From: CALEMW01 sp035447065
Lineage (GTDB): Bacteria; Krumholzibacteriota; Krumholzibacteriia; LZORAL124-64-63
Length of the DNA stretch: 64,000 bases
NCBI GenBank assembly: GCA_035447065.1
Contig: DAOTGJ010000011.1
Location: forward strand, 1 to 64,000
Direction: 5' to 3'
Part shown: positions 23,308 to 30,558 of the stretch, in pieces
How positions within the stretch are numbered: position 1 is the first letter of the stretch
Layout of the letters: each line of letters opens with the position of its first letter
Program-made: the position numbers and the translations under genes
The notes under the pieces: model-generated
What the model was told of the DNA's origin: nothing
Database searches by the model: none
Seen by the model: only the letters and a program-made list of their open reading frames with translations

Positions 23308-24351
23308 ATGACCCCTGCCGACCGACGCGAGTTCCTCCGCTCGCTGCCCCTCGCCGAACTCCACCGCCATTTCGACGGCTCCATCCGGCCCGCCACCCTG
23401 TGGGAGATGTCGGAGAAGTACTACAGCGCCGTTCCGGGCCTGGATTTCGAGCAGTTCCGCCGCTACCTGGAGTGGGACGACAAGGAAGACAAGTCCCTCA
23501 TGGACTACCTGGACAAGTTCCACGTCCCCCTGCAGTACACCCAGTTCTACGACACCATCAAGCGCATCAGCTACGAGATCGCCGCGGACGCCTACGAGGA
23601 CGGCGTGCGGCTGCTGGAGCTGCGCATCAACCCGCTGATCCACCGCCGCGCCGGCCTGAGCAACCGCCAGTGCCTGAACGCCACCCGCAAGGGCCTGCAG
23701 CAGTTCCAGCAGGAGCACCCGGACTTCCAGGCGGGGATCATCGTCATCGCCATGCGCAGCCACGGCGGCAACATGGCCAAGATCCTGCTGCGGGAGATCC
23801 TGGGGGAGAAGGAGGAGTACCACTCCAGCGTGGGGGTCATCGGCTTCGACATCGCCGGACCCGAGGCGCCCTTCCCGCCGGTGCTCTTCCGGGACGCCTA
23901 CGACCTCGCCACGCGGATGGGCCTGAAGAAGACGGTCCACGCGGGCGAGAGCGAGGGGCCCGAGCGCATCTGGGAGGCCCTGGACAACCTGGGCCCCGAG
24001 CGCATCGGCCACGGCACCAGCTCGCGCCTGGATCCGGAGCTCATCAGGCGCCTGGCCGCCGACGGCGTGGTGGTGGAGGTCTGCCTCAGCAGCAACATCC
24101 AGACCGGCGCCGTGAGCGACCTGCGGGAGCACCCGCTGCCCCAGCTCCTGGAGGCCGGCGTGAAGGTGGCCCTCAGCACCGACAACCCCACGGTCAGCAG
24201 CACCACCCTCTCGCGGGAGTACGAGCTGGCCATGGACGTCTTCGACCTCTCCGAGAACGACGTGCGCACCCTCGCGCGGATGGCCGGCGAGGCCACCTTC
24301 CTGCGCGACGGCTGCAACTTCTGCGCGGCGAACCCCGCGCCCACCGCCTGA
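23308..24351 (+). CDS. add: Adenosine deaminase family protein
   Basis: Expected reaction: hydrolytic deamination of adenosine (or deoxyadenosine) to inosine in purine salvage. The protein is 347 residues from ATG 23308, with AAGGAGAG upstream. Metal and catalytic motifs are present in order: LHRHFDGS near residue 18 (metal-binding His pair), HAGE near 210 (catalytic Glu and metal His), RIGHG near 232, and STDNPTVSSTTLSREY near 290, with the metal-binding Asp. The STDN form (Asn after Asp) occurs in some bacterial members in place of the TDDP of mammalian ADA. It lies 23 bases before the phosphofructokinase gene, so the two probably form an operon. Adenine or another aminopurine is a possible alternative substrate. 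Confidence 0.88.
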   Translation: MTPADRREFLRSLPLAELHRHFDGSIRPATLWEMSEKYYSAVPGLDFEQFRRYLEWDDKEDKSLMDYLDKFHVPLQYTQFYDTIKRISYEIAADAYEDGVRLLELRINPLIHRRAGLSNRQCLNATRKGLQQFQQEHPDFQAGIIVIAMRSHGGNMAKILLREILGEKEEYHSSVGVIGFDIAGPEAPFPPVLFRDAYDLATRMGLKKTVHAGESEGPERIWEALDNLGPERIGHGTSSRLDPELIRRLAADGVVVEVCLSSNIQTGAVSDLREHPLPQLLEAGVKVALSTDNPTVSSTTLSREYELAMDVFDLSENDVRTLARMAGEATFLRDGCNFCAANPAPTA

Positions 24352-24374
24352 GACCCCAAGGAGCCGGACCCGCG

Positions 24375-25541
24375 ATGATGACCAGGAAGCGCCAGAAGAA
24401 GATCGCCATCCTCACCGGCGGCGGCGACGTGCCGGGCCTGAACGCCACCATCAAGCAGGTGGTGCGCCGGGCCCTGGACGAGGGGTACGAGGTCATCGGC
24501 CTGCGCCGCGGCTGGGAGGCCCTGGCGGCCTACAAGCCGGGCGACCCGGAGTGGAACGCGCCCTGGGTCATGCCCCTGCCCTGGAACGCGGTGCGTTCCG
24601 TGGACCGCACCGGCGGCACGTTCCTGCACTCCTCGCGCACCAACCCGGCCAAGATGCGCGAGAAGGACATGTTCGACCACGTGAAGAAGGAGGGGGACAC
24701 CTATCCCCTGGACATCTCGGACCACGTGGTGGCCTCGCTGCAGGATCTGGGCGTGGACGCGCTGATCACCATCGGCGGCGACGACACCCTGAGCTACAGC
24801 GCGCGCCTGCACGAGACGGGCTTCCCGGTCATGGCCATCCCCAAGACCATGGACAACGACGTCTTCGGCACCGACTACTGCATCGGCTTCAGCACCGCGG
24901 TGACGCGCAGCGTGGACGCCATCACGCAGCTGCGCACGCCCATCGGCAGCCACGAGCGCATCGGCATCGTGGAGCTCTTCGGGCGCAACAGCGGCGAGAC
25001 GGCGCTGATCGTCAGCTACCTGGCGGGCGTGGACCGCTCCATCATCAGCGAGGTGCCCTTCGAGATGGAGAAGCTGGCGGGCTTCCTGGCCGCGGACCGC
25101 GACGCCAACCCCAGCAACTACTCCATCATGACCATCAGCGAGGGCGCCCACGAGATCGAGGGCAGCATCCACCAGGTGGGCGAGGCCGACGCCTACGGCC
25201 ACCAGAAGCTGGGCGGCGTGGGCAAGCACACCGCCGACAGCATCAAGAAGCTGACCGGCGTGGACGTCATGTACCAGTCCCTGGCCTACCTGATGCGCTG
25301 CGGCGCGCCGGACGCCCTGGACCGCATGGTGGCCATGAACTTCGGCAATCTGGCCATGGACTACCTGCTCAAGGGCCTCAGCGGCTTCATGACCGCGCTG
25401 CAGGGCGGCCGCTACACGGCGGTGCCGCTGCCGTCCATCGTGGAGGGGAAGAAGCGCGTGGAGGTGAGCCGGTACTACGATCCGCTGCAGTACCGCGCGC
25501 GCATCGAGAACGTGTCCGGCCTGCCCATGTTCCTGCAGTAG
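24375..25541 (+). CDS. 6-phosphofructokinase, residues of the pyrophosphate-type
   Basis: The 388-residue product phosphorylates fructose 6-phosphate. The PFK fold is evident from GGGDVPGLNATI near the start, GGDDT at residues 134-138, PKTMDND at 156-162, HERIGIVELFGRNSGETAL, and ISEGAHEIEG. In ATP-dependent E. coli PFK the positions of the second Asp of GGDD and the Lys of PKT are Gly; Asp and Lys there are the signature of pyrophosphate-dependent enzymes. The sequence therefore suggests PPi as phosphoryl donor, which would make the step reversible and save ATP, fitting the acetate pathway nearby. ATP use by group III members cannot be excluded. Two adjacent ATG codons exist at the start (24375 and 24378). 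Confidence 0.9.
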   Translation: MMTRKRQKKIAILTGGGDVPGLNATIKQVVRRALDEGYEVIGLRRGWEALAAYKPGDPEWNAPWVMPLPWNAVRSVDRTGGTFLHSSRTNPAKMREKDMFDHVKKEGDTYPLDISDHVVASLQDLGVDALITIGGDDTLSYSARLHETGFPVMAIPKTMDNDVFGTDYCIGFSTAVTRSVDAITQLRTPIGSHERIGIVELFGRNSGETALIVSYLAGVDRSIISEVPFEMEKLAGFLAADRDANPSNYSIMTISEGAHEIEGSIHQVGEADAYGHQKLGGVGKHTADSIKKLTGVDVMYQSLAYLMRCGAPDALDRMVAMNFGNLAMDYLLKGLSGFMTALQGGRYTAVPLPSIVEGKKRVEVSRYYDPLQYRARIENVSGLPMFLQ

Positions 25542-25561
25542 CCGCACGGTCACTTTTTTGA

Positions 25562-25599
25562 GCGACGGAACGGGGCCGGGACGGTAGTCTCGGCCCCGT
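25562..25599 (+). promoter_or_regulatory. Promoter candidate overlapping a 13-bp near-perfect palindrome, before the GT-C gene
   Basis: GCGACG (25562-25567), 17 bases, TAGTCT (25585-25590). Arms 25570-25582 and 25587-25599 pair over 13 bases with one G-U and a GGTA loop, so the -10 lies in the palindrome. As RNA it is a stable hairpin, but no U-run follows on the plus strand. It is either an operator-like palindrome or a weak terminator of the phosphofructokinase gene. Confidence 0.4.
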
Positions 25600-25624
25600 C
25601 GCATCCACCCTGCCGGAGGTGTCC

Positions 25625-27157
25625 GTGTCCCAGTTCGCCAAGCGCTGGATCCCCATCCTGGCCCTCTACGCCGTGGCCGCCGCCTGGCTGTGGAGCTACG
25701 TGACCGACGACACCTGGATCCATCTGCGCTACGCCAAGCACCTGCTGGAGCTGGGGGAGCTGTCCTTCAACCCCGGCGAGCCCACCTACGGCGCCACGGC
25801 GCCCCTGTGGGTGTTCGCCCTGGCGGGCCTGCTGAAGGCCGGGCTGGCGCCGCTGCTGGCGGCCAAGGTGCTGGGGCTGGCCGCGGGGCTGCTGGCGCTG
25901 GCGCTGGCCTGCCGGCTGATCCTCAAGCTGGAGGTGCCGGACTCCTGGCGACCGTGGCTCATGGCCCTGGTGCTGGTGGACGCCTGGTTCCAGCGCTGGA
26001 CCATGTCGGGCATGGAGACGCCCCTGGCCGGAGCCATGCTCCTGATCCTGCTGCGCCCCGCCCTGCAGCGCGGCCGCGTGCGCTGGCTGGCCTGGGGCGT
26101 GGCCGCGGGCCTGGCCGGGCTGGTGCGGCCCGAGTTCTCCCTGCTGGCGGCCGCCGCGGCGCCGTGGCTCGTGCTCCGCGAACGCGCCGACCTTCCCGAC
26201 GCCGCCTGGCCCCGCGCCCTGCTCCTGGCCGCGTGCGGCTGGCTCCTGGTCCAGGGGCCCTGGCTGGCCTACGCCTGGCACGCCTTCGGCCACCTCACCC
26301 CGGAGACCGCCACGGCCAAGAGCTACGGTCCCACCCTGAATCCCTTGGTGGTGGTGCCGCACCTGCTGCGCACCGTGAAGCAGCTGGCGGTGGTCCAGGG
26401 CTTCGTGTGGCTGGGGCTGGTCTACGTGGGGGTGCGCTGGTGGGTGCACTGGCGTCCGCGCGGCGGCACGCCCCGCCCCACGCCCCGCCTGATCGCCCTG
26501 ACCGGCGTGACCTTCACCTGGCTGGCGGTGCTGGCCGGCGGCTACGCCGTGAACCACGTGTGGATCATCAGCCGCTACGTATCGCCGCTGCTCGTGCCGC
26601 TGCTGCTGACGCTGGCCGCGTGGGCCGGGCACGTGGTGCCGCCCTTCCGCTCGCCGCGCCGCGGCGCCGAGCGCGTGCTGGTCACCTGCGCCGCCATGGC
26701 CCTGGCGGCCAACGCCCTGGTGCTCAACCTCCACGTGCGGCCCCACGCCGAGCGCTTCAGCCGCGGCGTGAACACCTGCTTCTACGGCATGGGGGAGTGG
26801 CTCGCGGCCAACACGCCGCCCGACGCGGTGGTGGCCGCCCACGACATCGGCGCCCTGGGCTACGCCAGCGAGCGCCGCATCCTGGACCTGGCGGGGCTGG
26901 TGAGTCCGGAGATCCTGCGCCTGGGACGGGAGATGGGGTTCGAGGCCATGGTGGCCAGCGGCGTCTGGCTCACCGCCGAGGTGCCGGACTACGTGTACGA
27001 CCGCACCCAGGGCCCCCCGCGCTGGGACGGCGCCGTGATGCACGGCGTGCGTTTCGAGCTCCTGGCCACCTGCGACGTGGACGGGGTGGGGCTGCGGGAA
27101 GAGGGGACGTGGACGTATGCGTTGTACGAGCTGCATCCGGCGCCCGCCGCGCCCTAG
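25625..27157 (+). CDS. Polytopic GT-C-type glycosyltransferase-like membrane protein
   Basis: The start is taken as GTG 25625, 6 bases after GGAGG; an earlier GTG at 25619 lies inside the Shine-Dalgarno. The 510-residue product has about ten hydrophobic segments. After TM1 comes DDTWIHLRYAKHLLE and then FNPGEPTYGATAPLW, the acidic first-loop motif typical of GT-C enzymes such as AftB-like arabinofuranosyl- and PMT-like transferases, which use polyprenyl-phosphate sugars outside the membrane. The C-terminal 120 residues form a soluble domain (WLAANTPPDAVVAAHDIGALGY). Sugar and acceptor are unknown; lipid or cell-envelope glycosylation is the likely field. It is convergent with the phosphatase gene on the right. 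Confidence 0.8.
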   Translation: MSQFAKRWIPILALYAVAAAWLWSYVTDDTWIHLRYAKHLLELGELSFNPGEPTYGATAPLWVFALAGLLKAGLAPLLAAKVLGLAAGLLALALACRLILKLEVPDSWRPWLMALVLVDAWFQRWTMSGMETPLAGAMLLILLRPALQRGRVRWLAWGVAAGLAGLVRPEFSLLAAAAAPWLVLRERADLPDAAWPRALLLAACGWLLVQGPWLAYAWHAFGHLTPETATAKSYGPTLNPLVVVPHLLRTVKQLAVVQGFVWLGLVYVGVRWWVHWRPRGGTPRPTPRLIALTGVTFTWLAVLAGGYAVNHVWIISRYVSPLLVPLLLTLAAWAGHVVPPFRSPRRGAERVLVTCAAMALAANALVLNLHVRPHAERFSRGVNTCFYGMGEWLAANTPPDAVVAAHDIGALGYASERRILDLAGLVSPEILRLGREMGFEAMVASGVWLTAEVPDYVYDRTQGPPRWDGAVMHGVRFELLATCDVDGVGLREEGTWTYALYELHPAPAAP

Positions 27158-27205
27158 GATTCGCGTAGCGCCCTAGGCCTCGCGTAGCGCCCTAGGCTTC
27201 GCGCA
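27149..27205. repeat. Three tandem 19-bp repeats at a convergent gene junction
   Basis: Units 27149-27167, 27168-27186 and 27187-27205 share GCGCCCTAGG at their left end and TCGCG near their right end, differing at three positions. Each contains the palindrome CCTAGG. The first unit holds the TAG stop of the glycosyltransferase gene and the third holds the TAG stop of the phosphatase gene on the other strand, while the middle unit is between them. Confidence 0.9.
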
Positions 27206-28490
27206 CCACCTGATGCTGCCGCCCCCGGTCGCGTCGGATGACCTCCAGCTCCTTGCGGGGCCGGTATTCCTCCGACGTCAGCCGGCGGATCACCATCACC
27301 GTCACGTCGTCCTCCCAGCCGCGGCCGTTCCCGAACACCGTCACGTCGCCCATGATGGTCTCCAGGATGGCCTGGGCGGGCTCGTGCATGTGGGCCTGCA
27401 CCAGGTCGATGAGGCGCTCCAGGCCGTACTCGCTGGGGGCCACGTCCTCGTGGTCCGGGGCGCCGGCCTCCTTGCGCTCCAGCAGGCCGTCGGTGAAGAG
27501 CACCAGCACCTCGCCGGGGTAGATGCTGGCGTAGCTGCGGCGGAACTCGGCCTCCGGCAGGGGGCCCAGCACGGGGCCGCTGCTGCCCAGCTCGAACACG
27601 CGGCCGCTGGTGCTGAACAGCAGCGGCGGGCAGTGGCCGCCGTTCACGTAGACCAGGTTGCCGGTCTCCTCCAGCTCGCCGTAGAACACGGACACGAAGC
27701 GGCTCACCAGCCCGCTCTGATGGATCACGCGGTTCAGGCGGCTGATGGTGGTGTTGATCTTGTGCTCCGAGGCGATGCCCATGCGCAGGCCGGTCATCAC
27801 GTCGCGGGCCTGCAGCGCGGCGGGCAGGCCGTGGCCGCTGGCGTCGGCGATGGTCAGGCCCACGGCGCCGCCGTCCAGGGGCTGGGCGTCGTACACGTCG
27901 CCGCCCACGTCGTCGGCGGGGATGGACACCGCCGCCATCTGGAAGCCGGGGATCTCCGGGAGCTGGTGGGGCAGCAGGCTCATCTGGATGCGCCGGGCCT
28001 GGCGCATCTGGCTCTCCAGCCCGCTCTGGCGCAGCTTCAGGCCCACGGCGGTGCGGATGGACTCCAGGATGAAGTGGAGCTGGCCGTCCTCGTCCGTGTC
28101 CCGCACGCCGAAGCTGAGGATGTAGGCGGGGTTCTCGCCCACCAGGACCGCGGCGGAGTCGTGCACGCTGAACTGGTCCTCCACGGCGGCGTCGAACCCG
28201 GGGCTGTCCTGGTCGATCATCAGGATGCGGTTCTGCTCCAGCTCCTGCACCACCGCGTAGCTCTTGGAGACGGTCTTGCCCAGGATCTCGTCGCCGTACT
28301 CGCCCTCGCTGGCCACCAGCTCGTAGTCCGTCTCGCGTTCGCGGTAGAGACGGCCGGACTCGATGCCGTGCTCGTCGGCGCCGTCGATCACGATGGCGTG
28401 CAGCGAGGCCCGCAGCATGGCCTCCGTCCCCAGGTTGGAGTCGATGCGGCGCAGCAGATGTTCGATGTCGCGGTACAGCTTCTTTCCCAC
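27192..28490 (-). CDS. GAF-SpoIIE (PP2C-type) serine phosphatase, RsbU/RsbP-like
   Basis: The 432-residue cytosolic protein has an N-terminal GAF-like sensor (about residues 20-155) and a C-terminal SpoIIE phosphatase domain. Metal-binding motifs are present: PADDVGGDVYDA, TIADASGHGLPAAL, YVNGGHCPPLLF, LVLFTDGLLE and WEDDVTVMVIRR. A helical linker (QMRQARRIQMSLLPHQLPEIPG) is the usual switch element between sensor and phosphatase. Such enzymes dephosphorylate anti-sigma-factor antagonists in partner-switching pathways. No STAS or anti-sigma kinase gene is next to it, so its partner is elsewhere. It diverges from the moxR operon. Confidence 0.92.
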   Translation of the reverse strand: MGKKLYRDIEHLLRRIDSNLGTEAMLRASLHAIVIDGADEHGIESGRLYRERETDYELVASEGEYGDEILGKTVSKSYAVVQELEQNRILMIDQDSPGFDAAVEDQFSVHDSAAVLVGENPAYILSFGVRDTDEDGQLHFILESIRTAVGLKLRQSGLESQMRQARRIQMSLLPHQLPEIPGFQMAAVSIPADDVGGDVYDAQPLDGGAVGLTIADASGHGLPAALQARDVMTGLRMGIASEHKINTTISRLNRVIHQSGLVSRFVSVFYGELEETGNLVYVNGGHCPPLLFSTSGRVFELGSSGPVLGPLPEAEFRRSYASIYPGEVLVLFTDGLLERKEAGAPDHEDVAPSEYGLERLIDLVQAHMHEPAQAILETIMGDVTVFGNGRGWEDDVTVMVIRRLTSEEYRPRKELEVIRRDRGRQHQVVREA

Positions 28491-28581
28491 GGGTCACCTC
28501 CGGCCGGCAAGAATGCGTGCGGGGGCGAAACCCTGCAACCCCATTTCGGTTGAAAGCCCGCGAATCCGGCGCGAGGGAGGC

Positions 28582-28610
28582 TCGACGGGGGCCCCGCCCT
28601 CGGCTACATT
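28582..28610 (+). promoter_or_regulatory. Candidate promoter for the moxR-DUF58-BatA operon
   Basis: TCGACG (28582-28587), 17-base spacer, TACATT (28605-28610) on the plus strand. Initiation near 28617 gives a leader of about 47 bases with AGGGAG before the GTG start. Confidence 0.5.
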
Positions 28611-28663
28611 GGGCCGGATCGCCCGCGCCCGCGGGCCCCAGACACCCAGCCAGGGAGCGAGAC

Positions 28664-29647
28664 GTGGACCGGAACGCCGACAGGATCGACACCCTCATGC
28701 GGGCCAGCGCGCAGATGCGCACGGAGATCGCCAAGGTCATCGTGGGCCAGCAGCGCGTGGTGGACGAGATGCTCGTGGCCCTGTTCGCCGGCGGCCACGT
28801 GCTGCTGGAGGGCGTGCCCGGCCTGGCCAAGACCCTGCTCATCAGCACCGTGGCCAGGGTGCTGGACCTGAGCTTCGCCCGCATCCAGTTCACGCCGGAC
28901 CTCATGCCCAGCGACATCACCGGCTCGGAGGTCCTGGAGGAGGACGCCGCCGGCCACCGCAGCTTCCGCTTCGTGCGGGGGCCCATCTTCGCCAACCTGG
29001 TCCTGGCCGACGAGATCAACCGCACGCCCCCCAAGACCCAGGCCGCCCTGCTGCAGGCCATGCAGGAGCACCAGGTGACCGCCGCGGGCACTACCCACGA
29101 TCTGCCTGCGCCGTTCTTCGTGCTCGCCACGCAGAACCCCATCGAGCAGGAGGGCACCTACCCGCTGCCGGAGGCGCAGCTGGACCGCTTCATGTTCAAC
29201 ATCCGCATCGACTACCCCAGCCTGGAGGAGGAGGTGGCCATCGTGGACAGCACCACCCGAGGCAAGGCGGCCGCCCCCGCGGCCGTGCTGGACGGCGCCG
29301 CGGTGCTGGACGCCCGGAGCGTGGTGCAGCAGGTGCCCGCCGCCCGGAACGTGGTGGACTACGCCGTGCGGCTGACGCGCGCCACGCGTCCCGCCGGCGC
29401 CGAGGCGGCCCCGTCGGCCAAGGAGTTCCTGGCCTGGGGCGCCGGCCCCCGCGCCGCCCAGTGCCTGCTGCTGGGCGCCAAGGCCCGCTGCCTGCTGGAC
29501 GGCCGCCCCACGCCGGATCTGGACGACGTGCGCGCGCTGGCCGCGCCGGTCCTGCGCCACCGCCTGGTCACCAACTTCCACGCCGAGGCGGAGGAGGTGG
29601 GCAAGGACGACGTCATCGCCCGTCTGCTGACCGAGGTCCCCGCGTGA
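28664..29647 (+). CDS. MoxR-family AAA+ ATPase
   Basis: MoxR ATPases act as chaperones that remodel or activate von Willebrand factor A (VWA) proteins encoded beside them. The 327-residue product starts at GTG 28664, with AGGGAG upstream. Walker A GVPGLAKT is at residues 50-57; LVLADEINR is Walker B and ATQNPIEQEGTYPLPEAQLDRF contains sensor 1 and the arginine-finger region; the C-terminal lid is helical. It overlaps the DUF58 gene by GTGA, and a BatA-like gene follows. This order is the common MoxR-DUF58-BatA unit linked to envelope stress, aerotolerance or metal insertion in other bacteria; the target here is unknown. Confidence 0.95.
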   Translation: MDRNADRIDTLMRASAQMRTEIAKVIVGQQRVVDEMLVALFAGGHVLLEGVPGLAKTLLISTVARVLDLSFARIQFTPDLMPSDITGSEVLEEDAAGHRSFRFVRGPIFANLVLADEINRTPPKTQAALLQAMQEHQVTAAGTTHDLPAPFFVLATQNPIEQEGTYPLPEAQLDRFMFNIRIDYPSLEEEVAIVDSTTRGKAAAPAAVLDGAAVLDARSVVQQVPAARNVVDYAVRLTRATRPAGAEAAPSAKEFLAWGAGPRAAQCLLLGAKARCLLDGRPTPDLDDVRALAAPVLRHRLVTNFHAEAEEVGKDDVIARLLTEVPA

Positions 29648-30540
29648 ACGCCGCCGCCCTGAGCCCGGACCAGGTGGCCGGTCTGGGGCGGCTGGATCTG
29701 GTGGCGCGCCTGGTGGTGGAGGGTTTCCTGGTGGGCCTGCACCGCAGCCCCTACCACGGCTTCTCCGTGGAGTTCGCCGAGTACCGCCAGTACATTCCCG
29801 GCGAGCCCGTCACCCACATGGACTGGCGCGTGGTGGCCAAGACGGACCGCCACTACACCAAGGTCTTCGCGGAGGAGACCAACCTGCGCGCCACCCTGCT
29901 GGTGGACTGCTCCGCGAGCATGCGCTTCCGCAGCGACGACGCCGCGCTGAGCAAGCTGGACTACGCGCGCCTGCTGGCCGCGAGCCTGTCCTACCTGCTG
30001 CTGCGCCAGAACGACGCCGTGGGCCTGGAGCTCTTCGACCGGCGCCCCCTGGCCTCGGTGCCGGCCCGCGCCACGCGACGCCACCTGTTCCGCCTCCTGG
30101 CGCCGCTGGAGAAGCTGCCGCACGGCGAGGGGACGGATCTGGCGGGCATGCTCCACCGCCAGGCCGAGCGCCTGCCGCGGCGGGGCGTGAGCGTGCTCTT
30201 CTCGGACCTGATGACCGACCCGGCCCAGGTGAGCGCGGGGCTGAAGCACTTCCGACACCGGGGCCACGAGGTGATCGTGTTCCAGATCCTGGATCCGCGC
30301 GAGCTGGACCTGGACTACCGCCACGACACGCGCTTCGAGGATCTGGAGCATCCCGGCGAGACCGTGCGCCTGGATCCGGCGCGCATCGCCGCCGACTACC
30401 GGCGCCGCGTGGCCGCCTGGCGCGAGACCCTGCGCCGCGAGCTGCGCGGACAGCGCGTGGACCTGGTGGAGCTGACCACGGACCAGCCCTTCGACCGCGC
30501 GCTGCTGGCCTACCTGCTCAAGCGCCGGCGCCTGGGTTAG
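29644..30540 (+). CDS. DUF58 domain protein (VWA-like)
   Basis: The 298-residue protein carries the DUF58 hallmark YIPGEPVTHMDWRVVAKTDR and a VWA-type metal site, VDCSASM (D88, S90, S92), followed by KLDYARLLAASLSYLLLRQNDAVGL. There is no membrane segment, so it should be cytosolic or peripheral. It is the usual partner of MoxR ATPases. The GTG start overlaps the moxR stop codon, and 18 bases separate it from the BatA-like gene, indicating one operon. Confidence 0.93.
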   Translation: MNAAALSPDQVAGLGRLDLVARLVVEGFLVGLHRSPYHGFSVEFAEYRQYIPGEPVTHMDWRVVAKTDRHYTKVFAEETNLRATLLVDCSASMRFRSDDAALSKLDYARLLAASLSYLLLRQNDAVGLELFDRRPLASVPARATRRHLFRLLAPLEKLPHGEGTDLAGMLHRQAERLPRRGVSVLFSDLMTDPAQVSAGLKHFRHRGHEVIVFQILDPRELDLDYRHDTRFEDLEHPGETVRLDPARIAADYRRRVAAWRETLRRELRGQRVDLVELTTDQPFDRALLAYLLKRRRLG

Positions 30541-30558
30541 CGCCGCGGGGGAGACGCC

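Noticed and set aside
24774..24794. GGDDT as a GGDEF-like diguanylate cyclase motif
   Set aside because: The surrounding sequence is unmistakably phosphofructokinase (GGGDVPGLN, PKTMDND).
27149..27205. Possible CRISPR-like or attachment-site repeats
   Set aside because: Units are directly adjacent without spacers, only three in number, with no cas, integrase or tRNA nearby.
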